From Oscillospiraceae bacterium (GTDB lineage Bacteria; Bacillota; Clostridia; Oscillospirales; Oscillospiraceae): DNA of 64,000 nucleotides. Both the position numbers and the translations under genes were made by a program. Positions 49,689 through 58,749 of this stretch are shown one piece after another. The stretch spans positions 62,001 through 126,000 of the forward strand of contig CAJTFK010000002.1 in NCBI GenBank assembly GCA_910575505.1. Reading direction: 5' to 3'. Numbering within the stretch: the stretch's first letter is position 1; each line of letters opens with the position of its first letter. The notes beneath the pieces were generated by a model that was not told where the DNA came from, ran no database searches, and was given only the letters and a program-made list of their open reading frames with translations.

Positions 49689-49858
49689 AAGAACCTGCAT
49701 TCACAACCCCTGAACACTGTCTGACCGGTCTTTTTCCCGCCATACCGCGCCGGTTTCCCCTGTAATCCTGCCGGATTACAGGGGTGGCAAACGGTCTCCC
49801 TGTCCGGCAGGAAACATCCTCGCCCACCTGGCATCCCCCGGCTATGAATACAGGTTCT
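49689..49858 (+). repeat. MITE-like inverted-repeat element, copy B (170 bp), with 7-bp flanking duplication
   Basis: Termini AGAACCTGCATTCA and TGAATACAGGTTCT are inverted repeats. The direct repeat GATTTCT flanks it at 49682-49688 and 49859-49865, as expected for a target-site duplication. The centre is a perfect 12-bp hairpin, CCCCTGTAATCC (49757-49768) with GGATTACAGGGG (49773-49784). It aligns with the reverse complement of 33553-33723. No ORF of its own has a ribosome site. It lies between maf and mreC, just before the mreC ribosome site. Confidence 0.88.
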
Positions 49859-49894
49859 GATTTCTCATTCCTCTTTTAAGGAACGGTGTTTCAT

Positions 49895-50737
49895 TTGAAA
49901 AATTTCCTCAAACGCCACGGCCTCTGGATTCTCTTTGCTGCCGCGGTAATCTCCGTGGCTCTGGCGGCTCTGTCGGTTCTCAGCGCCAACGCCTCCCCCC
50001 TGGCCAACATCGCCAATACGCTGACCTCCCCTCTCCGGGCGGGCTATACCGCCGTGGCACAGTGGTTCAACAACATGCAGAACTATTACCAGGATGTCAC
50101 CGCCCTGGAGGCGGAAATCGCCGCCCTCCGGCAGCGCATCGCCGACATGGAGGAGGAGGTCCGTCTGGCCGAGGCGGACCGGGAGGAAAACCGGCTCTTC
50201 CGGAAGCATCAGGGTTTTCGGGAGCAGCGCCGGGATCTGAGCGACTATGAGACCGCCATGGTAACGGAGCACGCCGTCAGCAACTGGACCTCCTCCCTGA
50301 CTCTGAACAAGGGCACCGCCCTGGGCATTGAGGAGGGGGACTGCGTTCTTGATGAGACCGGCAACCTGGTGGGAATTATCAGCCAGGCGGGAACCAACTG
50401 GTCCACGGTGCTGACCCTGGTGGACACGGACACCTCTCTGGGGGCCCGTGTATTCCGGACCAAGGATCTCTGCGTCGCCCAGGGGGATTTCTCTTTGATG
50501 GAGGACAACCGCCTGCGGCTGGACTATCTTCCGGCGGACTGCAAGCTGCTCACCGGAGATCTGGTGGTCACCTCCGGCCTGGGGGACTACTACCCTTCGG
50601 GGCTGGTCATCGGCTCCATTGAGGATGTTCTCATGGACGACTCCGGCGCGGCCTCCTATGCCATTGTGGCCCCCGCCGCCAACTTTGCCGGCCTGACGGA
50701 GGTTTTCGTGCTGAAATCCTTTGAAATCGTCACCTGA
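49895..50737 (+). CDS. mreC: Rod shape-determining protein MreC
   Basis: 280 residues from the TTG at 49895; a GTG at 49886 is in frame but only about 2 nt from AAGGAA, while the TTG is 11 nt away. A transmembrane helix (about residues 10-30) is followed by a coiled coil (about 62-105, ALEAEIAALRQRIADMEEEV) and the beta-rich MreC domain. The protein organises the elongasome outside the membrane. mreD and mrdA follow; mreB is not in the window. Confidence 0.93.
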   Translation: MKNFLKRHGLWILFAAAVISVALAALSVLSANASPLANIANTLTSPLRAGYTAVAQWFNNMQNYYQDVTALEAEIAALRQRIADMEEEVRLAEADREENRLFRKHQGFREQRRDLSDYETAMVTEHAVSNWTSSLTLNKGTALGIEEGDCVLDETGNLVGIISQAGTNWSTVLTLVDTDTSLGARVFRTKDLCVAQGDFSLMEDNRLRLDYLPADCKLLTGDLVVTSGLGDYYPSGLVIGSIEDVLMDDSGAASYAIVAPAANFAGLTEVFVLKSFEIVT

Positions 50738-50901
50738 GAAACGGTCCGCCCGCTCCGGCCCGCGGGAGAAGGCGGGTCTTTCTCCTCGCTCCCGCATCTT
50801 CTCTCCGTGCTTCCCGGACCGTCTCCGGGTTCCGCCTTTTGTACGTCTCCCCGCTGTCTCCTGCCGGCAGACGGGCCAAAACAGTGAGAAAGGACTTCTC
50901 T

Positions 50902-51414
50902 ATGCTCGCCAGAAACGAGACCATATTCAAATGGTTTTTATACGCCGCCGCCGCCTTTGCCTGCTTCCTGGTTCAGGGGGGGCTTTTGCAGCGGCTGAGC
51001 TTCTGGGGCGTCATCCCCTTCGTCTATCCTCTGGCGGCCATTGTGCCCGCCACCTATGAGGGGCCGACGGCAGGCACGGTGTTCGCAACAGCGGTGGGCG
51101 TAGTCTGCGACCTGCTGCTGCCGGGGCCCATCCCCTGTCTCTACACCCTGATTTTCCCCCTGGCGGGGCTCTGCGCCGGGCTGCTGTCTCAGAGCTGGCT
51201 TCCCGCCGGCATCCTCTGTTCCCTGACGGCGTCCGCCGCCGCCTTTTTGTTGCTGGACGGCTTCCACTGCTTCCTGCTCTGGAGCCGGGGCGCCGCCGCC
51301 TGGTCCGCAGGGGCCTCGGTCATGCTGCGGGAATTCTGCGTCACCGCGCCCCTGGTGATTCCGGTGACGCTGCTCTATCGGGCGGTCTTCCGCCGGACCC
51401 GCTTTGACAGCTGA
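50902..51414 (+). CDS. mreD: Rod shape-determining protein MreD
   Basis: 170 residues from the ATG at 50902 (GAAAGGA upstream). About five membrane helices; FFLVQGG-like FACFLVQGGLLQRL start and GVIPFVYPLAAIVPATYEGP near residue 36 are typical of MreD. It links MreC and PBP2/RodA at the membrane. The gap to mreC is 164 nt without a recognisable promoter. Confidence 0.88.
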   Translation: MLARNETIFKWFLYAAAAFACFLVQGGLLQRLSFWGVIPFVYPLAAIVPATYEGPTAGTVFATAVGVVCDLLLPGPIPCLYTLIFPLAGLCAGLLSQSWLPAGILCSLTASAAAFLLLDGFHCFLLWSRGAAAWSAGASVMLREFCVTAPLVIPVTLLYRAVFRRTRFDS

Positions 51415-51591
51415 CCCTGTCCGTCAGCCCGCTTCGGACCCGCTTGTCATCCCGTCGTCTGTGCCGCCTGAATGGCGGCTTTCACAGAAGCCCATATGGA
51501 TTTATAGCAGGCATCAAAAATATTCCCGGCAAACGGACCTGCTCTTACAGGGATGCGCAGGGGCCGCCGGCGGCAATTATGAAGGCTGCTG

Positions 51592-51619
51592 TAGAATACC
51601 CCGGCATCTGCCGGGTTTT
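51592..51619 (+). terminator. Small hairpin with T-run before mrdA
   Basis: CCCGGCA (51600-51606) pairs with TGCCGGG (51609-51615), followed by TTTT. It lies just after a TAGAAT (-10-like, 51592-51597) and 42 nt before mrdA, so it might terminate or attenuate transcripts entering mrdA. The loop is only 2 nt. Confidence 0.4.
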
Positions 51620-51660
51620 CCTGAAAATTCGTATGACTTCCTCCGAAGAAAGGAACCCTT

Positions 51661-53862
51661 ATGGACCGCAAGGAAATGCAGAATGCCCGGCTCTATCTGC
51701 TGGCGCTGTTTTTGATCCTCGTCCTCCTGTGCTATCTGGGCATTCTATATGACACCCAGGTGGTCCATCATGAGGATTATATCGCCCGCTCCGTCCGCTC
51801 CATCGTCCGGGAGGAAAAGGTGGAGGCCTCCCGGGGCATCATCACGGACCGGAACGGTCAGGTGCTGGTGTCCAACCGCGCCACCTACGATCTGACCTTT
51901 GACTCTGCTCTTCTCACCCCGAAGGACGACATAAACACCGCCGTTCTGCGCCTGGTGGAGCTGTGCCGGAGTCAGGGCGTCGGCTGGACAGACAATCTTC
52001 CCGTCTCGCAGCAGGCCCCCTTTGTCTACACCCTGGATACCACGGACAACATTCAGAAGGGCCGCTTTCTCACCTATCTGAAAAGCCTGAAGCCCATCCG
52101 GGAGGCCCTGGGGGCCTATCTGCTCCGCCACCCGGAGCTGATTCAGGCGCAGGAGGAGCCGGCTGCTGTGAACGCCAGCCCGGACGGAGAAGAGGCGGAA
52201 GCCGCTCCCTCCCTGTCGGAGCAGACAGACGCTCTCCTCAATGCTCTCACCTCCGACCAACTGACCACGGAGCTGCTGACCGGCGCCGGCATTACTCCGG
52301 CGCAGCTGCTTGCCGCCATGCGGACGGATTTCGACATCCCCGCCGGTTACTCTCAAAGCGACGCCCGGCTGACGCTGGGAGTGCGCTATGAGCTGAATCT
52401 TCGGAAGCTCGGCAACTACGACGCCTATGTACTGGCCCAGGACATTGACACCGTCTTCATCTCCATCCTCAGCGACGGAAACTATGCCGGGGCCAGGGTC
52501 TCCAACGCCTTTGTCCGGGAATACCAGACGGACTGCGCCGCCCATATCCTGGGCTATGTGGGTAAAATCGACAAATACACCGACGAGCTGAAGGAACAGG
52601 GCTACCGGCGGGACGACTGGATTGGCCGGGAGGGCACAGAGCTGGCCTTTGAGCAATATCTGAAGGGCACCGACGGATATCGTATGGTCTCCTCCAATAC
52701 GGAGGGAAAAATCACTGGAGAATATTACTCAAAGGAGCCGGAACCAGGGGATATTGTGGAGCTGACCATCGACATTGACTTTCAGCAGCAGGTGGAAAGC
52801 ATTCTGGCGGAGACGGTTGAGAAGATGAACGCCAAAGACCACGACGAAAAACGGGGCGCAGGCGCCGCCGTTATCAAGGTGGGCACCGGTGAGGTGCTGG
52901 CCCTGGCCTCCTACCCCACCTATGATCTGGCCACCTTCCGCCAGAGCAACGAGGCCTACAGCCAGCTTTTGAACGACCCCGCCACGCCTATGTTCAACCG
53001 GGCCACTCAGGGCACCTATGCCCCCGGCTCCACCCTGAAGCCCTTCACCGCCATCGCCGCCCTGGAAGGCGGATATGTGACCCTGAAGGAGAAAATCCGG
53101 GACGACGGACATTGGGAATACCCCAACGACAGAACCGGCTTTGGCTTCTGGTGCTGGAAGCACTCGGGCCACGGACTGCTGAACGTCTCCCAGGCCGTTA
53201 CCCATTCCTGCAACTTCTTTTTCGGTGAAATGGGCTACCGCATGGGCATGACCGCCTTCCGGGAATGGCTGCAAAAATTCGGTCTGGGCGTGAAAACCGG
53301 CATCGAGATTGAGGAAAGAGCCGGGCTGCTGCCGGAGAACCCCCAGGGACAGGATCAGGCCCCCTGGGCGGGCTTCGGCCAAGCCACCCAGGTATACAGC
53401 CCCCTCCAGCTGGCGAATTACATCGCCACCCTGGTTTCCGGCGGGAAGCACTGTCAGGCCCATCTGCTGAAGGCAGCCAAGGCCTATGACAACAGCTCTG
53501 TCATCGCCCTGGGCAATACGGAGCCCGTCAATACCATTCCCATCAGCGACGCCAATCTCCAGGCGGTGAAGGAGGGTATGCACGGCCTTGTCCACGGCAC
53601 CCTCTGGCCCTATTTCTCTTCCTGCGTGGTGGACGCCGGCGCAAAAACCGGCACCGCCCAGGTGTTCAGCAACCAGAAAAACAACGGCGTTTTCGTCTGT
53701 TTCGCCCCTTACGACGACCCGGAAATTGCCGTGGCTATTGCCATTGAGCGGGGCGACGCCGGCGCGAATCTGGCCTCTGCCGCCGTAGGCATCCTCAACG
53801 CCTACTTTACCACCGACGAGACCGCCGCCGGTATTACCGGCGAATATGAGCTGCTTCCGTAA
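51661..53862 (+). CDS. mrdA: Penicillin-binding protein 2 (elongation transpeptidase)
   Basis: 733 residues. One N-terminal membrane helix (about residues 10-30), a pedestal/dimerisation domain with ASRGIITDRNGQVLVSN (near 57-73), then a transpeptidase domain with STLK (catalytic Ser near residue 457), SCN (near 516) and KTG (near 662), all intact. A poorly conserved Ala/Glu-rich insertion (about residues 165-190) lies in the pedestal. It crosslinks side-wall peptidoglycan together with RodA and MreCD. GAAAGGAA precedes the ATG. Confidence 0.95.
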   Translation: MDRKEMQNARLYLLALFLILVLLCYLGILYDTQVVHHEDYIARSVRSIVREEKVEASRGIITDRNGQVLVSNRATYDLTFDSALLTPKDDINTAVLRLVELCRSQGVGWTDNLPVSQQAPFVYTLDTTDNIQKGRFLTYLKSLKPIREALGAYLLRHPELIQAQEEPAAVNASPDGEEAEAAPSLSEQTDALLNALTSDQLTTELLTGAGITPAQLLAAMRTDFDIPAGYSQSDARLTLGVRYELNLRKLGNYDAYVLAQDIDTVFISILSDGNYAGARVSNAFVREYQTDCAAHILGYVGKIDKYTDELKEQGYRRDDWIGREGTELAFEQYLKGTDGYRMVSSNTEGKITGEYYSKEPEPGDIVELTIDIDFQQQVESILAETVEKMNAKDHDEKRGAGAAVIKVGTGEVLALASYPTYDLATFRQSNEAYSQLLNDPATPMFNRATQGTYAPGSTLKPFTAIAALEGGYVTLKEKIRDDGHWEYPNDRTGFGFWCWKHSGHGLLNVSQAVTHSCNFFFGEMGYRMGMTAFREWLQKFGLGVKTGIEIEERAGLLPENPQGQDQAPWAGFGQATQVYSPLQLANYIATLVSGGKHCQAHLLKAAKAYDNSSVIALGNTEPVNTIPISDANLQAVKEGMHGLVHGTLWPYFSSCVVDAGAKTGTAQVFSNQKNNGVFVCFAPYDDPEIAVAIAIERGDAGANLASAAVGILNAYFTTDETAAGITGEYELLP

Positions 53863-53975
53863 ATCTCCGAAGCCGCGCCGCTCCCTGGGCGTCTGAATTT
53901 TTTCCCGCCGCTTCTGCGTTCCCCCGCCGCTTCCGCGGCTCATTCCATACCAACCAAAAAAGGAGTGCTCACAGT

Positions 53976-55841
53976 ATGAGCGAGCCCCATGTGTTCGACC
54001 CCCGTTCCCCTCTCTACAAGACCCCTTTCGGCGCGGTGCTCCGGGGACAGTCCGTCACTCTGACCTGCCGCCCTCTGGCCCGGGACGCCTTTACCCACTG
54101 CGCCGTCCTTCTCCACCATGAATTTGCCGGTATCACCCAGGAAACCGAGCTTTTCTATACCGGCGGCAGCGATGGCCGGGCCTGCTTCTCCGCCACCTTT
54201 GCCGCTCCGCCGGAACCGGAGCTTATATGGTATCACTTCCGCCTCTGGCGGGACGACGGCAGCGGCTGTCTGCTGGACAAAAGCGGCTACCGCAGCGAAG
54301 GAGCTCCGGAGCCCTGGCAGCTGACCGTCTATCAGGAAAACCATACGCCGGAGTGGTTCGGCGCCGGCGTCACCTATCAGATCTTCCCGGACCGGTACTG
54401 CCGTCTCTCCCTGCCGAACCCCGCCGGTCTGGTTGGGGACCGCTGGGTTCACAAGGACTGGTCCGAGGGTCCCGCCTGGATGATGGAGGACGGAGAGATT
54501 AAAAACCGGGATTTCTTCGGCGGCTCCCTCCAGGGCATCACCGCCCATCTGGAGGATCTGGAGGCCATGGGCGTTTCCACTCTCTATCTCTGCCCCATTT
54601 TTGAGTCCGCTTCCAACCACCGCTACAACACGGCGGACTACACCAAAATCGACCCCATGCTGGGCACGGAGGAGGATTTCCGCCAGCTCTGCGCCCAGGC
54701 CAGGGAGCGGGGCATCCGGGTCATCCTGGACGGCGTATTTAACCATACCGGCTCACAGAGCATCTACTTCAACGCCGACGGATTTTATGACACCCTGGGG
54801 GCGGCACAGAGCCAGGCAAGTCCCTGGTATGAATGGTTCTCCTTTATTCAGTGGCCCCAGACCTATGAAAGCTGGTGGGGCATTCACACCCTTCCCAATG
54901 TCCGGGAGGATTGCCCCGATTATCTGGATTATATCATCAGGAACGAGGATTCCGTGGTGCGTCGCTGGCTTCGGGCCGGAGCCAGCGGCTGGCGGCTGGA
55001 TGTGGCGGACGAACTTCCCGATGCGTTTATTGAACAGCTCCGCGCCGCCGTGGAGGAAACGGACCCCGACGGTCTGGTGCTGGGCGAGGTCTGGGAGGAC
55101 GCCAGCAATAAAATCTCCTACTCTCTCCGCCGGAAATACCTTTTGGGCAGGGAGCTCCACAGCGTCATGAATTACCCCTTCCGCACAACTCTCATCGCCT
55201 ATCTCCAGGGCGGCGGTGCGGAGCACTTCCAGGACGCCATGGAGACCATCCGGGAGAACTACCCCCCTGACGCCTTCCTCTCAAACCTGAACTTTCTGGG
55301 CACCCACGACACGCCCCGCATCCTGAATCTCCTCAGCGGCGAGCCCCTGCCGGAGGGCCGGGAGGCCCAGGCCGCTTTCCGTCTCTCCCCTGTGGGCCGG
55401 GAGCGGGGTCTTGCCCTGGTCCGTCTGGCGGCGGCGGTGCTCTTCGCCTTCCCCGGCTCCCCCATGGTCTACTATGGCGACGAGGCCGGTATGGAGGGCG
55501 GCGGAGATCCCTTCAACCGGGGCACGTATCCCTGGGGCCAGGAGGACAAAACCCTGGTGGAGTGGTTCACCCGCCTGGGCGCTTTCCGCCAGCAGCGGCC
55601 CTCCCTCCAGCGGGGAACGCTCACATGGCTGGCGGCGGAGGGGTCCCTGCTGGCCTTCTCTCGGGAGTATGATGGTGAGATCACCATTCTGGTGGTCAAC
55701 GCCGGAACCGAGACCCGGGCCCTGACGCTGCCCAGGCTCTCCGGCATGGTGGATCTGCTCCGTTCTCAGGAGCTGCCTGCCGGCGAAAACGGCTTGAACC
55801 TTGCTCTGCTGGGCTACAGCGTTCGTTTGCTGGGCAACTGA
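53976..55841 (+). CDS. Glycoside hydrolase family 13 (neopullulanase/maltogenic amylase-like)
   Basis: 621 residues with no signal peptide, so probably cytoplasmic. An N-terminal carbohydrate-binding-like beta domain (about 1-115) is followed by a GH13 barrel: QIFPDRYCR near residue 137, GGSLQGITAHLEDLEAMGVS near 182, VILDGVFNHTG near 249, nucleophile Asp in GWRLDVADE (residue 342), acid/base Glu in LGEVWED (371) and FLGTHDTPR (Asp 445). A C-terminal beta domain ends the protein. It hydrolyses alpha-1,4/1,6 glucans or maltodextrins. A terminator follows at 55932. Confidence 0.94.
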   Translation: MSEPHVFDPRSPLYKTPFGAVLRGQSVTLTCRPLARDAFTHCAVLLHHEFAGITQETELFYTGGSDGRACFSATFAAPPEPELIWYHFRLWRDDGSGCLLDKSGYRSEGAPEPWQLTVYQENHTPEWFGAGVTYQIFPDRYCRLSLPNPAGLVGDRWVHKDWSEGPAWMMEDGEIKNRDFFGGSLQGITAHLEDLEAMGVSTLYLCPIFESASNHRYNTADYTKIDPMLGTEEDFRQLCAQARERGIRVILDGVFNHTGSQSIYFNADGFYDTLGAAQSQASPWYEWFSFIQWPQTYESWWGIHTLPNVREDCPDYLDYIIRNEDSVVRRWLRAGASGWRLDVADELPDAFIEQLRAAVEETDPDGLVLGEVWEDASNKISYSLRRKYLLGRELHSVMNYPFRTTLIAYLQGGGAEHFQDAMETIRENYPPDAFLSNLNFLGTHDTPRILNLLSGEPLPEGREAQAAFRLSPVGRERGLALVRLAAAVLFAFPGSPMVYYGDEAGMEGGGDPFNRGTYPWGQEDKTLVEWFTRLGAFRQQRPSLQRGTLTWLAAEGSLLAFSREYDGEITILVVNAGTETRALTLPRLSGMVDLLRSQELPAGENGLNLALLGYSVRLLGN

Positions 55842-55866
55842 GGCAGGCGGCCTCCAGCGCCGGCAT

Positions 55867-55882
55867 TGTTTCACGTGAAACA
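55867..55882. other. parS site 1
   Basis: Exact 16-bp palindrome TGTTTCACGTGAAACA, the ParB/Spo0J-binding centromere consensus. It lies 26 nt after the GH13 stop and about 440 nt before parA. Confidence 0.95.
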
Positions 55883-55931
55883 TTCCCTATGCAATTGCTT
55901 CCGGGCTGTACGGCCGGAGGAAATAGATACC

Positions 55932-55970
55932 AGCTCCGGAAAAGGCAGGATGCCCTTTCCGGAGCTTTTT
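55932..55970 (+). terminator. Terminator of the GH13 gene
   Basis: AGCTCCGGAAAAGGCA pairs with TGCCCTTTCCGGAGCT around GGAT, followed by TTTTTAT. The stem contains one A/C mismatch. Confidence 0.85.
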
Positions 55971-56133
55971 ATGATTTCAGCTGTTTCACTCGCTGCCACA
56001 AACGGCGGCAACCGCAAAATATGGCACATGTTACCTCCGGTCTTTCGGCGCGGAAGTAATATGTGGTCCGGGCGCCCCCCCCCTTTTGTCCGGTCCCGCC
56101 GGTGCAGCCTTCCGGACCTGCGGGTCTCTTGAC

Positions 56134-56149
56134 TGTTTCACGTGAAACA
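56134..56149. other. parS site 2
   Basis: Exact TGTTTCACGTGAAACA, 267 nt from site 1 and 46 nt upstream of the parA promoter. The remaining 56,000-56,130 segment holds a C-run but no gene. Confidence 0.95.
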
Positions 56150-56194
56150 TTTCCAGAAAAATCATAAAAGGCTGTGAATTTTTCTCAATTATAC

Positions 56195-56223
56195 TTGCAA
56201 GGCCCCCTCTGCCTTGATATAAT
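56195..56223 (+). promoter_or_regulatory. Promoter of the parA-parB operon
   Basis: TTGCAA (56195-56200), 17-nt spacer, TATAAT (56218-56223), 84 nt before the GTG start. ParB spreading from parS at 56134 could affect it. Confidence 0.85.
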
Positions 56224-56306
56224 GTAACACACAACGGCCCCGGACCGGTCTCCGGCGCCGGGTTTGTGACCCGGCGGGCCGGAACACCCGGAAAGTAGGT
56301 GCTTTT

Positions 56307-57065
56307 GTGGCAAGAACAATTGCAGTAGTCAACCAAAAAGGCGGCGTCGGAAAGACAACCACCTGTGTCAACCTCACCGCCGCCCTGACAGAGACGGGGG
56401 CGAAGGTCCTCCTCTGTGACTTTGATCCCCAGGCCAATTCCACCTCCGGCATGGGGGTGGACAAAACTGTTTCCAAGGGCATTTATTCCGCTTTGATTGG
56501 CGAAATTCCCGCTGTGGAGGCCATTGCCCACACCCGCTATGGGGACGTGCTTCCCTCCAACAAGGCGCTTGCCGGCGCGGGAGTGGAGCTCATCGGCATG
56601 GAGCGGCGGGAGTATCTCCTGCGGGATGCTCTGGAGCCGGTGAAGGAGCTCTATGACTTCATTCTGATCGACTGTCCTCCCTCTCTGGAGCTGCTGACCC
56701 TGGACGCCCTCTGCGCCGCCGACGCCATTCTGGTGCCGGTACAGTGCGAGTACTTCGCACTGGAGGGGCTCAGCGACCTGATGAATACCGTGCGGCTGGT
56801 ACGGCGTTCTCTCAATCCGGCTTTGGAGCTGGAGGGAGTCCTGCTGACCATGTACGACGGGCGGACCAATCTTGCCATGCAGGTGGCGGAGGAGGTCAAG
56901 CACTACTTCCCCGGCAAGGTCTACGCCGCCGTCATTCCCCGTAACATCCGCCTGTCCGAGGCCCCCAGCCACGGCAAGCCCATTTCGGCCTATGACCGGA
57001 CCTCACGGGGAGCCGAGTCCTATTCCGCTTTCGCCGCGGAATTCTTAAAGCGGCAGGGCGCATGA
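56307..57065 (+). CDS. parA: Chromosome partition ATPase ParA (Soj)
   Basis: 252 residues starting with GTG. Deviant Walker A KGGVGKTT at residues 11-18, CDFDPQANST switch near 39, Walker B LIDCPPSLELLTLDAL near 114, and the C-terminal VIPRNIRLSEAPSHGKPI block, all typical of chromosomal Soj. It forms the ATP-dependent gradient that moves ParB-parS complexes. parB follows after 157 nt. Confidence 0.96.
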   Translation: MARTIAVVNQKGGVGKTTTCVNLTAALTETGAKVLLCDFDPQANSTSGMGVDKTVSKGIYSALIGEIPAVEAIAHTRYGDVLPSNKALAGAGVELIGMERREYLLRDALEPVKELYDFILIDCPPSLELLTLDALCAADAILVPVQCEYFALEGLSDLMNTVRLVRRSLNPALELEGVLLTMYDGRTNLAMQVAEEVKHYFPGKVYAAVIPRNIRLSEAPSHGKPISAYDRTSRGAESYSAFAAEFLKRQGA

Positions 57066-57222
57066 GTCCTGTCCGAACAGCGGCGAAAGGCCCGGCGGCT
57101 GAAACCCTTTCAGAAATCGAGGCGCATGCCGGAGGACGGCGGAACGCGCCCCTCCAACGGTCCGCCGCCCCTCAGGCGTGATTTTCATTCTGTCGAAACA
57201 AATGATAAAAAAGGAGTGCTAC

Positions 57223-58125
57223 ATGGCAAATAAAAAGCCCTCCGGTCTGGGCCGGGGTCTGGGCGCCCTGCTGGGCGACGACGTATTAAAACCCGAGGCT
57301 GCGGGAAATCTGTATTTACCAATTTCCCAGGTGGAGAGCTATTCCAACCAGCCCCGGAAAATCTTTGACGAGGAGGCTCTGGCAGAGCTGGCGGACTCCA
57401 TTCGGGAGCACGGCATCATTCAGCCTCTGACGGTGCGGAAACTGGCCTCCGGCTACTATCAGATCATTGCCGGAGAACGGCGCTGGCGGGCTGCCCGGCT
57501 GGCGGGCCTCAGCGAGGTGCCCGCCGTGGTGGTGGACGCTGACGACAAAAAGGCGGCGGAGCTGGCCCTGGTTGAAAATCTCCAGCGGGAGGACCTGAAT
57601 CCCATGGAGGAGGCCGCCGGTTTTCAGGCCCTGATGCAGACCTATCATATGACCCAGGAGGAGGCCGCCCAGCGGGTGGGCAAGTCCCGCAGCGCCGTGG
57701 CCAACGCCCTGCGGCTGCTGGGCCTTCATCCCCCCGTCCGGGCTCTGGTGGAGGAGGGCAAACTCTCCGCCGGACATGCTCGGGCCCTCCTCCCTCTCCA
57801 GCCCGCCCTGCAGGAGCAGGCGGCTCAGGCCATCATCGCCGGCGGGCTGTCCGTCCGGCAGACAGAGGCCCTGGTAAAGCGCATGACGGCAGACCTGGAG
57901 GCGGACAAGACGCCGGACGAGCTGCCGCCCCCCAGGGATGTGGACTACACCGCCGAAGCTCAGCGGGAGCTGGCCGGCAAGCTGGGCCGGGGAGTGCGCA
58001 TCGTCACCGGCAAGAAAAAGGGCCGTGTGGAACTGGAATACTACGATCTTGACGACCTCAACGACCTGCTGGAGGCCCTGGCGCTTCTGCGAACCCACCG
58101 TCAAGAGAAAGGATCGGCCCTATGA
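57223..58125 (+). CDS. parB: Chromosome partition protein ParB (Spo0J)
   Basis: 300 residues from the ATG at 57223 (AAAAAGGAG upstream). The N-terminus contains GLGRGLGALLGDD (about residues 8-20), the segment that activates ParA. The CTP-binding/clamp domain has SYSNQPRKIFD and GERRWRAARLAG; the HTH region MTQEEAAQRVGKSRSAVAN is near residue 145, with a C-terminal dimerisation domain. It loads at the three parS sites seen here. Its stop overlaps the next start (ATGA). Confidence 0.96.
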   Translation: MANKKPSGLGRGLGALLGDDVLKPEAAGNLYLPISQVESYSNQPRKIFDEEALAELADSIREHGIIQPLTVRKLASGYYQIIAGERRWRAARLAGLSEVPAVVVDADDKKAAELALVENLQREDLNPMEEAAGFQALMQTYHMTQEEAAQRVGKSRSAVANALRLLGLHPPVRALVEEGKLSAGHARALLPLQPALQEQAAQAIIAGGLSVRQTEALVKRMTADLEADKTPDELPPPRDVDYTAEAQRELAGKLGRGVRIVTGKKKGRVELEYYDLDDLNDLLEALALLRTHRQEKGSAL

Positions 58126-58685
58126 AACTGGAAAGACGGAGTGCCCCCGTCTCCGGGGAGCCCGTTGAACAGCCGGAAAAACAGGAGAGCAAGGGAAAAA
58201 AGCCCGTTATTGTCTATATTATGATACTCTTCAGCGCCGCTTTTCTGATGATGGCCTGGTCCTTCGCCTCCCACCAGCGGAGCAACACCGAGGCCCTGGG
58301 GCGGCTGCAAAGCTCCGTGGGGGCCATACAGGAGGTTCAGGCGCTGCAGGAGCAGATTATTCAGCTGCAAAAGGAGCTGTCGGAGGCGGAAAAACAGGTC
58401 AAAGAGCTCCAGAACGACGCGGAGTATCAGCAAAGCGTTCAGGAGACCAGAGACCGGGAGCTGGAGGCCATGAACCTTCTGTACTCCCTCCAGCAGCGCT
58501 ACTCCGCCCAGAATTACGAGGCCTGTCGGGAAATCATCGACCGCCTGGAGACGGATTCCCTGTGGAGCGCTCTCAATGACAATCAGGGCAGTCCGGACGC
58601 CGTGACCTCTCCGGCGGAGCGTTACCGGCAGCTGAAGGAGGCCGCGGAAGCCCGGCTGGCAGAGGCGGCAGAACAGGACAAATAA
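58122..58685 (+). CDS. ParB-coupled membrane protein with coiled coil
   Basis: 187 residues. A Lys/Glu-rich cytoplasmic N-terminus (1-28), one membrane helix (about 29-48), then a long coiled coil (about 55-125, VQALQEQIIQLQKELSEAEKQ...) and a helical C-terminus. The ATG overlaps the parB stop, so production is tied to ParB. I know of no function for it. Membrane topology plus coiled coil would suit an anchor or spacer, but the coiled coil is predicted to lie outside if the positive-inside rule holds, which argues against direct ParB contact by that part. Confidence 0.75.
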   Translation: MKLERRSAPVSGEPVEQPEKQESKGKKPVIVYIMILFSAAFLMMAWSFASHQRSNTEALGRLQSSVGAIQEVQALQEQIIQLQKELSEAEKQVKELQNDAEYQQSVQETRDRELEAMNLLYSLQQRYSAQNYEACREIIDRLETDSLWSALNDNQGSPDAVTSPAERYRQLKEAAEARLAEAAEQDK

Positions 58686-58749
58686 CACCGCGGAAAAGCC
58701 GCGGAGGGGCCCGGGTGCCCGGTAACTCCGGGAGAACAGGAGGAATGCG

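Noticed and set aside
49700..49830. Similar short peptides (GKPA-YGGKK-like) encoded by both copies of the AGAACCTG element
   Set aside because: The similarity follows from DNA homology of the repeats; neither frame has a ribosome site and the surrounding stem changes follow pairing rather than codons.
51404..51752. Short overlapping frames between mreD and mrdA
   Set aside because: No ribosome sites; they overlap the start of mrdA and a hairpin.
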